From Anodontia alba (Eukaryota > Mollusca > Bivalvia > Lucinida > Lucinidae), in contig OZ024826.1 in the NCBI GenBank assembly GCA_964016985.1, positions 70,152,768-70,216,767 on the forward strand: DNA of 64,000 nucleotides, given 5' to 3'. Positions 11,021 to 23,787 of this stretch are shown piece after piece; the stretch's first letter is position 1, and the number at the start of each line of letters is the position of its first letter. The notes beneath the pieces are model-generated. The model had not been told where the DNA came from, did no database searches, and saw only the letters and a program-made list of their open reading frames with translations. The position numbers and the translations under genes are program-made.

Positions 11021-11439
11021 AGACCCTGATCGGACTGCAAGGTTGCGCAAGCTGTTTTTTGGGCTTTTGTCGCCAGCATTATAAGGGTAATTTTCTAGCG
11101 GTGCGTATCAAATCTAAGTGAAGTATTCCGTGTCAGTCATGATTGATTCCTAACTATATATATATATATAATATAACTATAAAAAAGCATGACTAAAATT
11201 AGCATCTCGGGCATTTTTGGCAATCCTTTTTTTACTTTATCAACGAACGTTCGCACGCATTCTCAATAAACCGGTGCACATTGAATTTTAGACTGTCGTC
11301 GGTATTTTCCAAAACCGTTGAACGTTTTGGAAACATTTGTTTGACCACAGTTGCTCAATACCCCAGCAGTCCTAATCGCCTAATAATTATCTTTCTGTCA
11401 ATCTTTTCTATTTTGTATCAGCTTTGAAAAGATGCCAAA

Positions 11440-14295
11440 ACGACAGGTTCGTTACTGTCGCTTTCCAGTTTTCAACATTTAAACTATATTTTTATAGTAT
11501 TACATGACAAATTAGTAAATTAATTGTGTTTGGTGAAGTCCTACATGCTTCGACCTCCATAGGAGATAACGTGTATGTAACTCATCATCTTTTTGCGGAT
11601 TTAGTCCAGCATTCCCTGTTGTCGTCAAATCAGTAGAAAGGTTCATTACATAGATTTAAAATTTGTTTAAATATAGGCATTTTGAGCGACTGATACAAAA
11701 CATGTAGTATTCTATACTGTTTTATAATACCAACAATAAAAGATTGCTAGAAGCACCTGAGAAGATCCTACTTTTATCGAATTTCTTATCAAAAACGAGA
11801 ACAAAAAAGTTAAAGTTAAGCATGAAAGGTTTGTTGCTCTGAATTAGACTTACCTGTCTTGGTTTTATCCAATGTACATAAAGCATGTGCTGATTCAATC
11901 AGTACAAGGACGCATGTCCCCATAAGAGACATTTAAAGCAAGATTCTTGTACAGTGCTGAAGGTAAGGGAAACCAAAGTAAGGTTCGTAATGAAAGGTTC
12001 GTTAACATCGTTTGACAAACCAGTAAAAATATTGATATACATGTTTAAATAACTGTCAGTTACTTTGTCCGCAAATTTCAGTGACGGTATAAATTTGATG
12101 ACGTTTCATTCTTTCGAAATTACCTTCCCAGAGATCACATACACATGTAAGAACTGAGATTATTTCTTTTTCTTTTGGTTCGGTACAAATGGTAAGATGC
12201 ATTTACACATATTTTTACATAATGAATTGTTTTAATATATTTTAGAAACCAGTCAATATATTATTTATCTGCAAACAAACGTTAAACATTATGTTAATCA
12301 TAAATGCATGTGGCAAGCACCAAACAATGAGAAAGATTCGCGATCATAGGTAACGAACCTTTTAAGAAATGTGTCTACCTCGGCATATTTCTATTGTTTG
12401 TGTTTTGACATTATTCACACGTCCTCTAAAGGAAGTACTAAATAAGAGATATCATATATGATTGAAAATGAACTGAATACAAAATACATAACTTCTATAA
12501 GCATTTATTACATGATTATAACAAGACACCAGTTTATGAATACGCTGGGTGTTCAAAGGTGTTTTTATATGACAAAAATACTAACATTGAAATAATTTTC
12601 GATGCTCTAAACATTGATTTTTACATTCATCTCTATTCTATAAAGATGAAACACGACTCTACACAGATGAAACGCATGACTATTAGTTACTGAAGTCAGT
12701 AGTATGAGTATTATGCCTGTAAAGGTTCGTTACCTGTTGATAATGAACCATTCCATATTTGAGATGCATAGCATTCATTATCAATAGGGATGTTTTTGTC
12801 TAGAAGTTCTAAATTAATATGCAACTAGATCAAAACTAAGTGGTATAATTTATGGTGCTATCAACTATAAAAATTATATGGATCCGTTTAAATATAGCAC
12901 TTTACCTTTCAGAAATAAAAAAAAAAATAAATAAAAAAAAAATCTGAAGCATGGCGTTTTTTTCATAATTAATCCTGTGGTCACAAAATAAACTTACATT
13001 GCCTACAAAACTAGGATTGGGGAGTAAAGTTGTATACAGCTCTTTATCCTTTTGTACAAAAATATACGAATATATTCTATTCCTCTGCAGTATGTCTGAT
13101 TGGTAATGACTTATCTGAACTCTAATAAGAAGAACAGATAATTTATTCCTCGCTGACCCACGGGCTAGGAATTATAGGTTTGTAGTTCGTCTGTCCTGCC
13201 TTCCGTCAGTCCTAGGTATTGTTCGGAGTATATCTCTTGATCTGTATGACCTGGGAATACCATATTCATACTTTGTGTATGGGTATGTCTAAGAACACAC
13301 AAACAGTAACACTTCACACATTTGATTAGGATTGGTCATCGTCAGTAATGACAGACGATCCATGCAATGGGTATAACAAGGAAAATGACAGATCGCGTTC
13401 CAAAAGTAGGTCACTAGTTTATATATTTCTACCCTCTGGCCTACATTATACAGAACAAATCTTCTGGCGCTTATTTTATACACTATAGGGTCAATGTTTA
13501 TGCAATTTGATGTGTAGGTATATCTAACAAAGACGCTGTGTTAAGTATCAAATGTAGGTCACTGAGACATGTAATTTTAGCTCTGATCTTCTTTATACAG
13601 GAGATAAAAAATATCTGGTGCATATCTGCTGTACAGTACAGTACAGTAGACATGCACCAGACAAGTTTACTTACTGGGATTACAAAATGTGTTAAGTGGA
13701 TATTATCTATCGCATTTCAAAAGTAGGTCACAGTGATCTGTGTGTGCGTGTTTTTTATCTGACCTACCTTATACAAAATCTTTACCAGTCGGTAAGTCAA
13801 GGAAAATGCCCGAAATCAATGAAAAAGTTCTTGAAAAGACCAGGATTATAATTTTTATTTATGTAAAATATAATAAAATAAAGTTAGTTGATGTGTATAG
13901 GATAAAAGTCTTTAATTAGTTTGGTTACGAACCTTTCTTTCATTCTGTGTTCATAAACAGCAGTTCAGTTAGAGTTACTTTATATTAATTAAATTACAAA
14001 AGACTACAAGGTGATATTAAAAAGCACTGCTTGTATTCTGCTTAATTCAATCGGTATATATCAACTGATGTAAAATCTAATATAGTGTTGACAAGTAGTT
14101 TCTATAATATATCGAACCTTTCATTTTCTCACTATAACATGAGTTGTGTTTTAGATTAGTATGCTTCATTGTTTAAAACATCTAAACATATTAAATAAAC
14201 AAAAACGATAGTGTTCGTACATATTTGGTTTTACTCATCATTTAATTAGTACTTTATTTTAAAAGGTACTTTTACAGAAAGGTTCGTTACATTTT
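11440..14295. repeat. Cluster of GGTTCGTTAC motifs in both orientations
   Basis: Exact or near copies of (AAA)GGTTCGTTAC occur on the plus strand at 11446, 11640, 11828, 11982, 11996, 12724 and 14281. On the minus strand they occur at about 12350, 12740, 13924 and 14113. The intervening sequence is not obviously repeated. Several copies carry an AAAG prefix. No coding frame explains them. They could be remnants of an old repeat, or protein-binding or RNA motifs. Confidence 0.65.
13130..13800. repeat. Dispersed repeat with AAAGTAGGTCAC units
   Basis: AAAAGTAGGTCAC or a variant occurs at about 13402, 13547 and 13722, each followed by AT-rich sequence and a TTATACAGA/TTATACAAA motif 50-70 bp later. 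A run of about three degenerate ~160 bp units is likely. No gene is seen. Confidence 0.5.
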
Positions 14296-14865
14296 ACCCA
14301 TGTAAAAAAATATGTGCCTCAAACTAATTAAAGGTACACTGTACTTAGAGAATGATGGATACATTAATCTAAATTGATAAAAATTTCAATTATATGAGTT
14401 AAATACAATAACAGAAACTTGCAAAACTTAAATTTGACAGTTGATAAAATGTACTTTTCACCATACATGTATACTGTTTAATGCATGAAATATAACCTAT
14501 CTAGAAATGAGTGTTTACTAATACAGAAAACATATACACACCCGGTCGAACATGCTATGAGTAACTACTATAATAGATAATGATGTTTATAAGGTCTTAT
14601 CTGTTTTGAGAATACCATAACATGATTTAAATATACAACAAACCAAACGGTACAAAGTAACAAACTTTTCAATTTAAAAAAAATGTTGTTGTTTACCTGG
14701 CTTTTTTTCATGGACTGTCACACGAAAACCTGACAATTCATCTTGAAAATATTTGAAATGGACTTTCTACAATGGTCAAACGTTCCTTTCTGACACATAT
14801 ATTTGGGATAAAATGAAGTTGATTTTTTTGTTATATTGAAATCAAAGTGCACCGCTTTATTGAGA

Positions 14866-15260
14866 ATGAGTGTCGGCGATAGCGCTACGAGAATAGCAAA
14901 TATATACACAATTAATTAGTAAAAGCGGACGCCGTGGTGTTGTGGATACATCACTGGAGTATCACTGTCTTGAGTAGACTGAATTGTTGTATTGGCACTG
15001 CACAATCTCTCTTTGTTTGTATTTATTTTATTTATTTATTCACCATTACACGCGTTAAAACATTTTTGTATTAACGTTTAAGATGTTGGGTAAACATTTC
15101 AGCAGACAACATTTTGAAATATTTTCCTAATTTTCTTACAAACTGTCTCCTTGCTTGAATTCTTTTTTCTGGGGAAAAATAAGAAAAGCCACATCAATTT
15201 ATCGACTGCTGAATCTGCCCATAGCGTGGTAAGTGTTAAAACAGCATAATAATTTTCACA
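14866..15260 (+). repeat. Left arm of a large inverted duplication, with SINE-like head
   Basis: It contains CGGCGATAGCGC, a SINE-like head (14925-15015, GCCGTGGTGTTGTGGATACA), ACACGCGTTAAA, and a TGGGTAAACATTTCAGCAGA block ending near a GCCCATAGC motif. All recur in the same order on the minus strand between 18885 and 17930. Confidence 0.7.
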
Positions 15261-16269
15261 TCGCGGTGATTTACATGAAAAAAGAAAGGAAAAAGAAAAA
15301 CCACGCACAGAGATAAAAATATATATGATAATGAGTAAAAAAATTACGATCGTCGATATAGTTTTTGACTTTATTGACAACGAACATACCGTTTGAGCTA
15401 TGATCCAATACCCTTGCAAGAAGGCGATATCGATGTATAACTTACTCAGTCAAACGGAGTCGGTGAACCGGAAAGTACCGAGAGGCATTATTTATACCCG
15501 CAACAACCTGCTTCACCTTGACCCTGGAATATTCCAATATTATAAGTACATTGACACGACAGTAAACTTTCATCAAGTAATAGTGTTCCTATAAGGAAAT
15601 CAGAAATAGGTAAACAGAATGTGAAGTTGGAATCCATATATATTACTGTAGGAGACAAAATATAGCCGCTTGGTCTCAGATTTTCAAGATACAGAACTTT
15701 TGTGCATCTCAGTGGCGATCGATGTAAGGAGTGAAATGGCGCTCTAATTATCATTCATTTTTGTTCAATAAATGCCGTTTGTATGTTTTCCTGGGACACT
15801 ACATGTGGAAACGAAAATCTACGTTGACACTTCGCTGAAACAATTCAGTGCCATAAATTATTCGTATAAGAGAGCTATAGAGAAATCGAAAGCATTTGCG
15901 TTCGTGAATTATCAAAATGTCTAACAGCGTTTGGAAATAGTTGATGATTCCGAACAAATAAGGGCATTTTAACTGCGTAAGACATTTACAAAGTAAGAAA
16001 GACTAACGACATGTAAAGGCAGCATAATATGTACTCGACTGATCTGAAACCCTCGCTTACATCTGTTACTGTTACAGGTGTGTCACGAAAGTTGTGTGCA
16101 AAATGTTTTTTTTTTTCTTTCTTTGAGGTATCTTTCTCCGAGTACCATGATGTCATTCATGTATAATATGACTCTTATGATATTCACATTTTCCCAAAAG
16201 CACCTATTCATATATGGGTGGGAGATAGTGTTAAAACATTTTTGTTTTCAATTTGCTTATTCATTCAAG
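15261..16269. other. No recognised gene
   Basis: Frames at 15099-15419 (-), 15400-15594 (+) and 15488-15754 (-) show no domains. A TGACACGACAGTAAAC segment near 15552 recurs near 18958 in direct orientation, marking another dispersed repeat. Confidence 0.45.
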
Positions 16270-16280
16270 GGTGAAAATAG

Positions 16281-16363
<83 letters not shown>

Positions 16364-16675
16364 TGGCTGATTTACGCTTCAGTGGTGGAGTTAGTTTGCA
16401 CAATTATTTCACATCAAAACTTTTATTAAAAAATTCGACTTTGATTCAAACATTTTACCAGTTAAGACATGCTGCCCGCGAACCACTTCACATATTACCA
16501 AAAAAAAACCGTCTTTCTGTTTTTTTTGTTTTTTTTTTTGTTTGTTTTTTTTTTTTTGTTTGTAAACATTTATGTATGTCGTGAGATTCCGCCACACTTA
16601 GTTTTGAACAGATAGTTGTTAGTCTTAATTTTAGTCGATAGTCGGACGTTAACTGTACTGGTCTAGTTCACAACC
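16270..16675 (+). repeat. Dispersed repeat R1, copy 1, with (AT)n
   Basis: An (AT)n tract at 16281-16360 is followed by a segment (GGAGTTAGTTTGCACAATTA ... GTTAACTGTACTGGTCTA) that is nearly repeated at about 51009-51395. Interrupted T-runs lie at 16520-16560. The long open frame here (16078-16584) is a translation of the AT tract and repeat, not a gene. Confidence 0.75.
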
Positions 16676-16721
16676 ATAGATAAGATGATAACGTGATATT
16701 TTTTTTGTTATTTTGTTTCCA

Positions 16722-16986
16722 AAATATATGTTGTTGGTACGCTTTAGAATGGCCTCAACGAGGCCATTCTAATGAGAACCCACAATATGTTTTGCTGAAG
16801 AAAAAAAAACAACAAAGAACACTAAACCAAGTTTTAAATAGGCTAACCACATCTCTAGATAAGAGAGCATGGGTTGGGGGTGGTAATAATTTTCTTATTC
16901 TTCCGTGAAAAATGTTGTGGGTACTCATTAGATGTGTTTTACCGAGGCGCTTCTAATGAGTAGCACACATTTTACGGAGAAATGAG
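16722..16986. repeat. Two hairpins of family 1
   Basis: Copy 4 lies at about 16722-16795 (AATGGCCTC, loop, GAGGCCATT) and copy 5 at about 16892-16986 (GGGTACTCATTAG ... CTAATGAGTA, arms extended by TCCGTGAAAA/TTTTACGGA). Confidence 0.75.
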
Positions 16987-17415
16987 CAAAATACATTTTA
17001 TTGAAAAAAGTATCTTATCTAGAGCAATGACAATACTAACTATCTGAACGTTTTGAATAAATGCTTTTGAAAACCTGTTGACAATGGAATACTATTCTGG
17101 TGCCCAGGCCGACAGCGCTTTGATTTATGTATCAGAAATAAGTGAAAATAAACCAGAATCCTCGTAAACCTGTGCAAACAGTAGGGTAAAAGAGTCCACT
17201 GGACATTAATTGATTAAAGTAGCTCATTGACATTTGATCGATATCGTATGTTTACATCGGTAAGTCATTAGAACTGTCAACATCAAGTCCCATATTACTC
17301 GATGAATGTTTACTGTCATGTCAATGAACTTTTAATATTGGAATAATCCATCAGGTTGTTACGGGTATGAATAAATGCCACTCGGTACTTTCTGGTCCGC
17401 CGACTCCGTTTGATT
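16987..17415. other. No gene seen
   Basis: AT-rich intergenic sequence with no domain-bearing frame and no clear repeat structure. Confidence 0.45.
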
Positions 17416-17705
17416 GTTTGTTTGTTTGTGTTGAGGTTTTACGGCCCAGTCAACCCAATGGGGTCATGTCGAGCGCGGTCAGTTTACCTAACCACACGTT
17501 TACTGGGCAGGCTTAGTCCTCTAAGCGGTTAACCAGTATTGTGCACATTCTTTCGCCAGAAACTGACAACTGCCCTTCTTGAATCAGCGGAAGGGAGAGA
17601 ATGACCGTAGAAAATATTTCATGATCAATCTCCACGAAAGAATGTTGCCGACCTCGGCAGGGGTTGAACCCGCGACCTCCTGGTCTCCAGTCGGACGGCG
17701 CATCC
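17416..17705 (-). repeat. tRNA-derived SINE (family B), copy 1, 5' head truncated
   Basis: On the minus strand it has a box B (GGGTTCAACCCC), then a body with AACATTCTTTCGTGGAGAT, GTTTCTGGCGAAAGAATGT and CCGCTTAGAGGACTA, ending near a GTAAAACCTCAACACAAAC tail. The first ~20 bases of the tRNA-like head found in the other three copies (GCCGGCCTCGGTGGCTCAG) are replaced by unrelated sequence after position 17705. Confidence 0.85.
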
Positions 17706-17929
17706 GTTTGATTGAAGTTATACATTAATAGCGGTTACTTGCAAGTATATTAGGTCATAGCTAAAAGGTTACTTCGTTGTCCATAAACTAAATCGACGGT
17801 CGGAGGTTCAATCCTTGTAACAGTCTTGTTTTTCACTGAAAATAATACTTTGTCTCTGTGCGTGTTTTTTTTTTTTTTTTTTTTTTTTTTTCTGAATCAC
17901 TGCGATATGATAATTCTTATGCTATTTTA

Positions 17930-18885
17930 ACACTAACCAAGCTATGGGCAGTCAGCAGTCGACAAATTGATGTGATTTTTTTTTTTATTTCAAGAAAACA
18001 GGATTCAATCAAGGAGACAGTTTGCATGAAGTGTTGAATTCTATTTTCTGGAGCAAAATAAGGAAAATATTTGAAAGTTTTGTCTGCTGAAATGTTTACC
18101 CAACATGCTAAACGTTAATACAAAAAAGTCTTTAACGCGTGTTATGATGAGCTCTTATTGCATTCGAATAGCGAAGGTCAAGATCAACCTGTGCATCCGC
18201 ACAGTCTCATTTGGATCTTCTCTGGATTGTTCCTGTCCATTTATATATTCTATAGCAACCAGGACAAAGGTCCTGATCAGACTGAATGATGATAAAGTAT
18301 TTAGATTACGACGTAATATATTGTAGTTATTGCCAAAAAAAAATATATAAAATAAAAAAATAAATAAAATAAAATAAAATAAAAAAAGAAAAATGAAAGA
18401 AAAAAATACCATGTGTACCCTAAACATTCTGATACTTAACCATACTTGCCTATAAAAATCAACAAGGCCATTCAATTACTTGGTTATTTATCTAAAATTA
18501 CCAGATGAGAGACATTCAGTCTAATCACTCTGCGTTCTGCTCTGGGTCCACACTATCAGCTCAGACTTAGAGTAAATTCAGTGAGTGCCAGTTAGCCGGG
18601 GTTCTTTCTAATGTTATGGGTATCAACAGCAGATGCAATGGGTGTGGGGAAAAGCAGACAATAAAAACGAATTATTTTTAAAACAAAAAAAAACAAAAAA
18701 ACAAAAAAAAAAACAAAAAAAAAAAAAAAAAACAGAGATTGCGCGGTGCCAATACGACAATTTACTCTACTCAAGACAGTCATACCCCAGTGATATATCA
18801 GCTACACCACGCCGCCCGCTGTTAGAAGTTTGTGCATATATTTGCTATTCTCGTGGCGCTATCGCCGAACGCTTCACGGATAAGT
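17930..18885 (-). repeat. Right arm of the large inverted duplication
   Basis: Minus-strand counterpart of 14866-15260. The SINE-like head lies at about 18735-18835 and the upstream CGGCGATAGCGC block at about 18855-18870. The AAACATTTCAGCAGAC block lies at about 18080-18110. About 500 bp of unrelated A-rich and palindromic sequence separates these parts. Confidence 0.65.
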
Positions 18886-20498
18886 TCGAAAATGCCCGAG
18901 ATGCTATTTTTAGTCATGCTTACCTAAAAACGGATTTTGGATGAACTCGTCCAAACTTTGACACGACAGTAAACATTTATTGAGTTATAGTAGGTAATAG
19001 TCTCGGGCACCTAGACAGTGCCACTGGCAGATATATCTAACGATGGAGACATTCTAAAATATGAACGAAGATACCCAGGAAAGGCACAATCACGAGGCTA
19101 AGCCTTCTCTCGGCACCGAGCGAGGAAAAGGTGAGGAACAAAGAATGATAGCTCGATCTCACAACATCAAACAATAAGCAAAGATACGAACAAAGAATTC
19201 CTCACACACTTGACCCTTAACCAGCCTCAACGGAGATACACTTGGTTTGCAACGTGCAGAATCTTGGCATCTATACACTGCCAGGGACGAACATATCTAT
19301 CAACAACGAATATCTACTTTTTTAAGCCCGAACCCACTTTTAACCCATTGCCTAAGGCTACATCTAGTAGGATCATTTATGGTTTCCAGGACCTATGACG
19401 AAATGCCTTTGTACTCTTAATGCATAACGATAGGGTATGCCGTGCGAACTCTATTTGCCCCCTTTTAAGCTGACTGTTGCGCTGCCGCTGGTGTTATACA
19501 TTACATGCCTTAGGTATCTATAAATTACGGTGTAACAGGATCGTAAATTTCAAACAGTGACGAACAAACCTATGCCAGGCTCCTGATTTGCGTGTTTTTT
19601 GTAGAGATAGGGCCTGTAGATTGAACCCCATTTGGCTCCTTTAAATCCATCAGCACTGTAAAACATCTAGTATCTCGTGTACAGATATTTTTACCAACAG
19701 ATTGCCAAAAGTGGCTGCTAACTATACTACCAGACAAGCACAGTTAACGCTAAACTATCGACTGAAACTAAGACTGAGCAAACCACTATGTGTAATGATG
19801 TACGCCAGGTTACTAGTTAGCACCGACGATGATACAAACCGTTTTAAAAATGACTGGTTACGCTTCTTTCAATAGCAACATTACTACTGTCCTTTAGTTT
19901 ATGATAGATATACAGACAGGTAGATAGATAGGTATCCGTGTCACTACATCCATTATCTGATATTGCGTAAATGTTATGATTGACCGACACCATCTGAGAT
20001 GTGTACTACAACGTGTACCTCGTGATCGACACTGACAATTTCAAAATTCTGGATTTTGTACATTACCTACTAGATAGCTCCCGTGGCAACTGGCTTTAAG
20101 GGGTCTGATGTTTTTTTGTGTTTTTTGTGTTTTTTTTTTATTTTTTTATTATTATTATTATAGCTACACATTGCCATGAGACGTTTCGATAAAATTTGTT
20201 GTAAGCAGCCATCTTTGGCAGTCTATTGGCAATTAATGTATAATATGACTCTTATGAATATTCATATCTTCCCCAAAGCACATATTCATACATGGATTGG
20301 AATCACGTCACGTGACATGGCTATATAGATGCCACGGTTAACGAGTGGGCTTAGAAACATTGGATTTTAACATCAAAATAAATACACCAGAGTTAATTTT
20401 TTAAGCGTGCCATTACGAAAACACGCCTATTGAAATATACTAAAAAAATTTACCAACAAAAAATGAAAAATTTCAGATAAAAAATTCTGATACTCTCC
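18886..20498. other. No recognised gene
   Basis: Mixed-composition sequence with no domain-bearing frame. A stretch near 20225-20300 (TGTATAATATGACTCTTATG) recurs near 16150, so dispersed repeats are present. T-rich low-complexity sequence lies at about 20110-20160. Confidence 0.45.
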
Positions 20499-20499
20499 A

Positions 20500-20597
20500 T
20501 ATTTCTGCTCAAACGATAGATTGTGGGTACTCGTTAGAACCGCCTCGGCGAGGCGCTTCTAACGAGTACCCACAATCTATGTTTTTGAGCAGAAATA
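20500..20597. repeat. Hairpin family 1, best-preserved copy
   Basis: About 45-bp arms that are nearly perfect complements (TATTTCTGCTCAAA ... GTGGGTACTCGTTAGAA ... loop CGGCG). This copy defines the family's full length of about 98 bp and shows it to be a foldback MITE-like unit. Confidence 0.85.
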
Positions 20598-20937
20598 AGA
20601 AAAATAATATTTACCCCTGTAAACCCCAGTTTTACTATATAAAAGTGGGGTTTAAGGGAGTCAAAATTATATAGGTATGTTTTCGTGAAGCCTCTGTTTT
20701 AGTGTGAGAGAGTTTTGTTCTTAAACATGCTCATAAAAGTTTTGAATCATGGAGATATTTTGATAATTTCATTGGTAGTAAGTGGGCTGTTTGTGTCTAT
20801 TAATAAAACAGCTGTCGAACAATGATTGATTATTGATTGACATTTACACATACCTGTACTCCTGTTCAGTTGTACAGAGAACACCGAACTCACATGTGTT
20901 AAAAGTGCAGACTGTAAACAAATTATTGTTTGCCAAG

Positions 20938-22037
20938 ATGGCGTCCAATATTGAATTGAACGTAGAGTTTGATATATTTGACTCTGACTCAGGAACTAAA
21001 CGTAAAGGCTTTATCAAGAGAAGATCCAATTAAGAGGCAAGCATCTTCTGATAACTTGACACTGAGTAGACATGGCTCATTACCAGATATATCATTGGTT
21101 GTGGGCAACGACTCAGATAAGAAATCTACTAAATCCAAATCGAAACCCATGAAGGGTGTTGCTTTCTCAGATATGGTTAGCCACTCGTTTAAAGACAAAT
21201 CATTCCGTGAAGGTATTAGCCCAGTTTTAGCAGACATATTGGCTCCAACAATCGAGAACACGGTCTACACAGCGGTATCTACTTCAGTTACTGCTGCGGT
21301 TGAGGGGATCAAAACTACTCTTATCATGGTATTGTAAATTTTAATAAAGCACTTCAAGAAACTGTTACGAAGCAGTCCAAAATCATTGAAGATCAGAAAA
21401 AAAAAATTATTGACGATCAGAAAATTATGATAGATTCTAACCAATCCACAATCGATGACCTGCAAAACACAGTACACATTTTGACTATTGAAATGGATCA
21501 ATTGAGAATTAACCATAATAACATGGGCGCCGTAACTCTTTGCGTATTATCAATTTTAAGATGGACTCTACTCCCAAAGATGAACAAGAACTAACTCGAT
21601 GTGTTGTTCATTTCCTTAACATTCAAGTTCTCAAGGGCGAAGACAGAGTGCCCGATGGTAGGGATATTGAAAGGTGCCACTTTGTGAGTAAACCGAAATC
21701 CACTAGGGCGCAACAAATACTTGTGAAGTTTTCTCGGTATCATGATAAGTGGCGAGTATTTTCCTCTAAGAAAAGTCTTAAAAGCCATCCCAACAAAACA
21801 TTTATTGCTGAGGATCTCACATCAATGAATCATTCTGTCATTAATTCATTATTGCCCCTAAAGAAAGACGGTTTCATAGATAGTTTTTGGACCCGTGATG
21901 GCCGAATTATTGTGAAGAAGTCTAAAACTGAGAACCCTGTTCGTATTGATCCTGCTGACAATATTAAGTTTTCTTTGGGTCTGGTGCCAACCGAAGATGG
22001 CGATGATGCGGAGATCGAACCGATGTCTGGTCAATAA
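20938..22037 (+). pseudogene. LINE ORF1 protein, frameshifted
   Basis: ORF1 of a non-LTR retrotransposon, an RNA-binding chaperone of the retrotransposition particle. The likely start is ATG 20938. The frame shifts near 21010, shifts again near 21330, and is damaged by stops near 21515-21540. In order it encodes a charged serine-rich N-terminus, a coiled coil rich in Gln/Lys/Asp repeats (about 21345-21515), a RRNSLRI-like motif (about 21530), and an intact 165-codon C-terminal block (21540-22037). That block includes DIERCHFVSKP, ILVKFSRYHDKWRVF and FWTRDGRIIVK, which are characteristic of L1/CR1-type ORF1 C-terminal domains. It lies on the same strand as the ORF2 that begins at 27488 and may be its ORF1. 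Confidence 0.8.
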
Positions 22038-22740
22038 ACAGACTTTTGAATATGAATCGCATCCTCTATTCGAATTTTGGAGCGTCTATTTAATCTGCTT
22101 TGCTGACATGCCTTTGTTATGTGGTATCAAAACGATTTATAAAGCAAAACATGATTTTTTTCTTTAACTGCGCTCCGAGCATGGATCAGTGGAGCTTGTT
22201 GGACGGGCACCAGTGATCTGTGTTTTGGGATGCGTATGAATGGAATTGATCCCTTTAGATCCCTTTTTTTTTTTTTTTTTTTTTTCAAGAATACAAAGTG
22301 CGGTTATGCGTGGGTATTGTTAGCGAGACGATTCATGGACTGGATTGTGTTTTTTCAAACTAAAATGACGCTCCTCATATGATGACGTTTCTGTGGTATC
22401 TGAGCAGCAACACGTGATTTTGTTTATATAATCTGTAAAATTTCCCAGACGTCTAATAATAACTCGATTTTCATTGGCCACTTAGATCGGTCGCATGTCA
22501 AGGTCGCTCATGTGTTTGGTTTGTAACTGAAGCGCTTGGTCTATGTCCTAAGGGTTTGCATTTCCTTGTGACAAGCGTCTATTCACTTTGATTGTTGAAA
22601 TTTCCACTAGTAAACAATATGGAAAGTTTTGAACTTTCGAACGTCATTTCAACGCTATTGAACATTGACATAGCTCTCGATAAGATGTTGTTGTTGTTGT
22701 TTTTTCCAATCCAAAAGTGTTGATATTTTTCTTGTTTGTC
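22038..22740. other. Sequence after LINE ORF1, no gene
   Basis: AT-rich sequence with a T-run at about 22263-22285. It may be the LINE inter-ORF region. No coding frame is recognised. Confidence 0.4.
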
Positions 22741-22751
22741 TGCAGGAGCGT

Positions 22752-22850
22752 GTGTTGTTGTGCTCATTGGCAGCGCATCGCTGTGGCGCTTCTAGTGAGT
22801 GTCCGCGGCATGTGTTGTTTTTTGTTGGTTTTTTTTTGTGGAGAAACAAG
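22752..22850. repeat. Hairpin family 1, diverged copy
   Basis: GCTCATTGGCAGCGC and GTGGCGCTTCTAGTGAGTG form the decayed stem. The GTGGAGAAACAAGAG flank matches the outer arm of other copies. Confidence 0.55.
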
Positions 22851-23787
22851 AGAAAATATTTTCCTGATGCCCACTCTAATCTGAGCCTATTATCAACCAA
22901 AACAGTTCGACCTATCCTGATAACAGTCACTCTCAAGGTAAACAGCGTGGTATGTACGTGCATGTTGTTTTATATATTTTGAAACTCCGTAGAAAACTCG
23001 ATTAACAGAATATTGAACTAACTGTCGGCTGTGCTGCATTTTCGACATACTGCTTTGCTTTTATTTTTCGACAATTTATTGCTGTAATTGGTCCTAAGTT
23101 TTCGGACGAACAGCCCCGAGCAAAGAGTACAAATCCGGATCAGACTGCTCCTAAAGACGCAGACTGATCAGAGTTGTTTACTGCTGGCCATTGTGTCTTT
23201 GTCAATACATCTATATGCCCCTTCAGTTTGACAGCTTATTGCTTTGGGCTTGTTCGTCCACCCGTCGGTCGCGCACAGCAAAATATTTGACTCATTTTTT
23301 ACCTTATTAGGGTTTTAACCCTTTTCTTGAGTATGCTCGCTGCACAACTGTCATGTTTTTGTTTGTTTATTTTTATGTGCATAGTATTATTTTGAAACGC
23401 ACATGCTAGGTTTCTGAAATTCAATATAGTTTCATATAAGGATTCCTCATGGAAAGAAGAAGAAAGGAAGGAAAAAAGGAAAGTGAGGGAAAGGAGGGAA
23501 AAATAAAAGTTGACCCACTTTTTTTTCTTTTTTTTTTTTCTTTTTTTTTTATCAGGGTTATGCCTACTTGTTTTAGTTATGTTCCTTTGCAAAAAGAGAG
23601 CAAGAAAAAAAAAATCACATTTTTTTTCGGATAGCTTTACTTTTGAACCATGCATGCTAGGTTTGAAAGTTCATGGATGAATTCATCATAAATCTTGAAT
23701 CCTTTTTTAGTAATGTCCCTTTGCAAGACACACTTTCACCGTTTTTTGTGCACAGCATAACATTTGAACCGTGCATGCAGGGTTTTT
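22851..23787. other. No recognised gene
   Basis: Includes GATCAGACTGCTCC palindrome copies near 23140 and a purine-rich stretch followed by T-runs (23450-23550). Three CATGCATGC/GTGCATGC-type segments (23400, 23650, 23770) suggest a degenerate repeat leading into the element at 23788. Confidence 0.4.

Noticed and set aside
16078..16584. A 168-codon frame
   Set aside because: It is mostly (AT)n translation plus a dispersed repeat whose second copy at 51 kb does not keep the frame.
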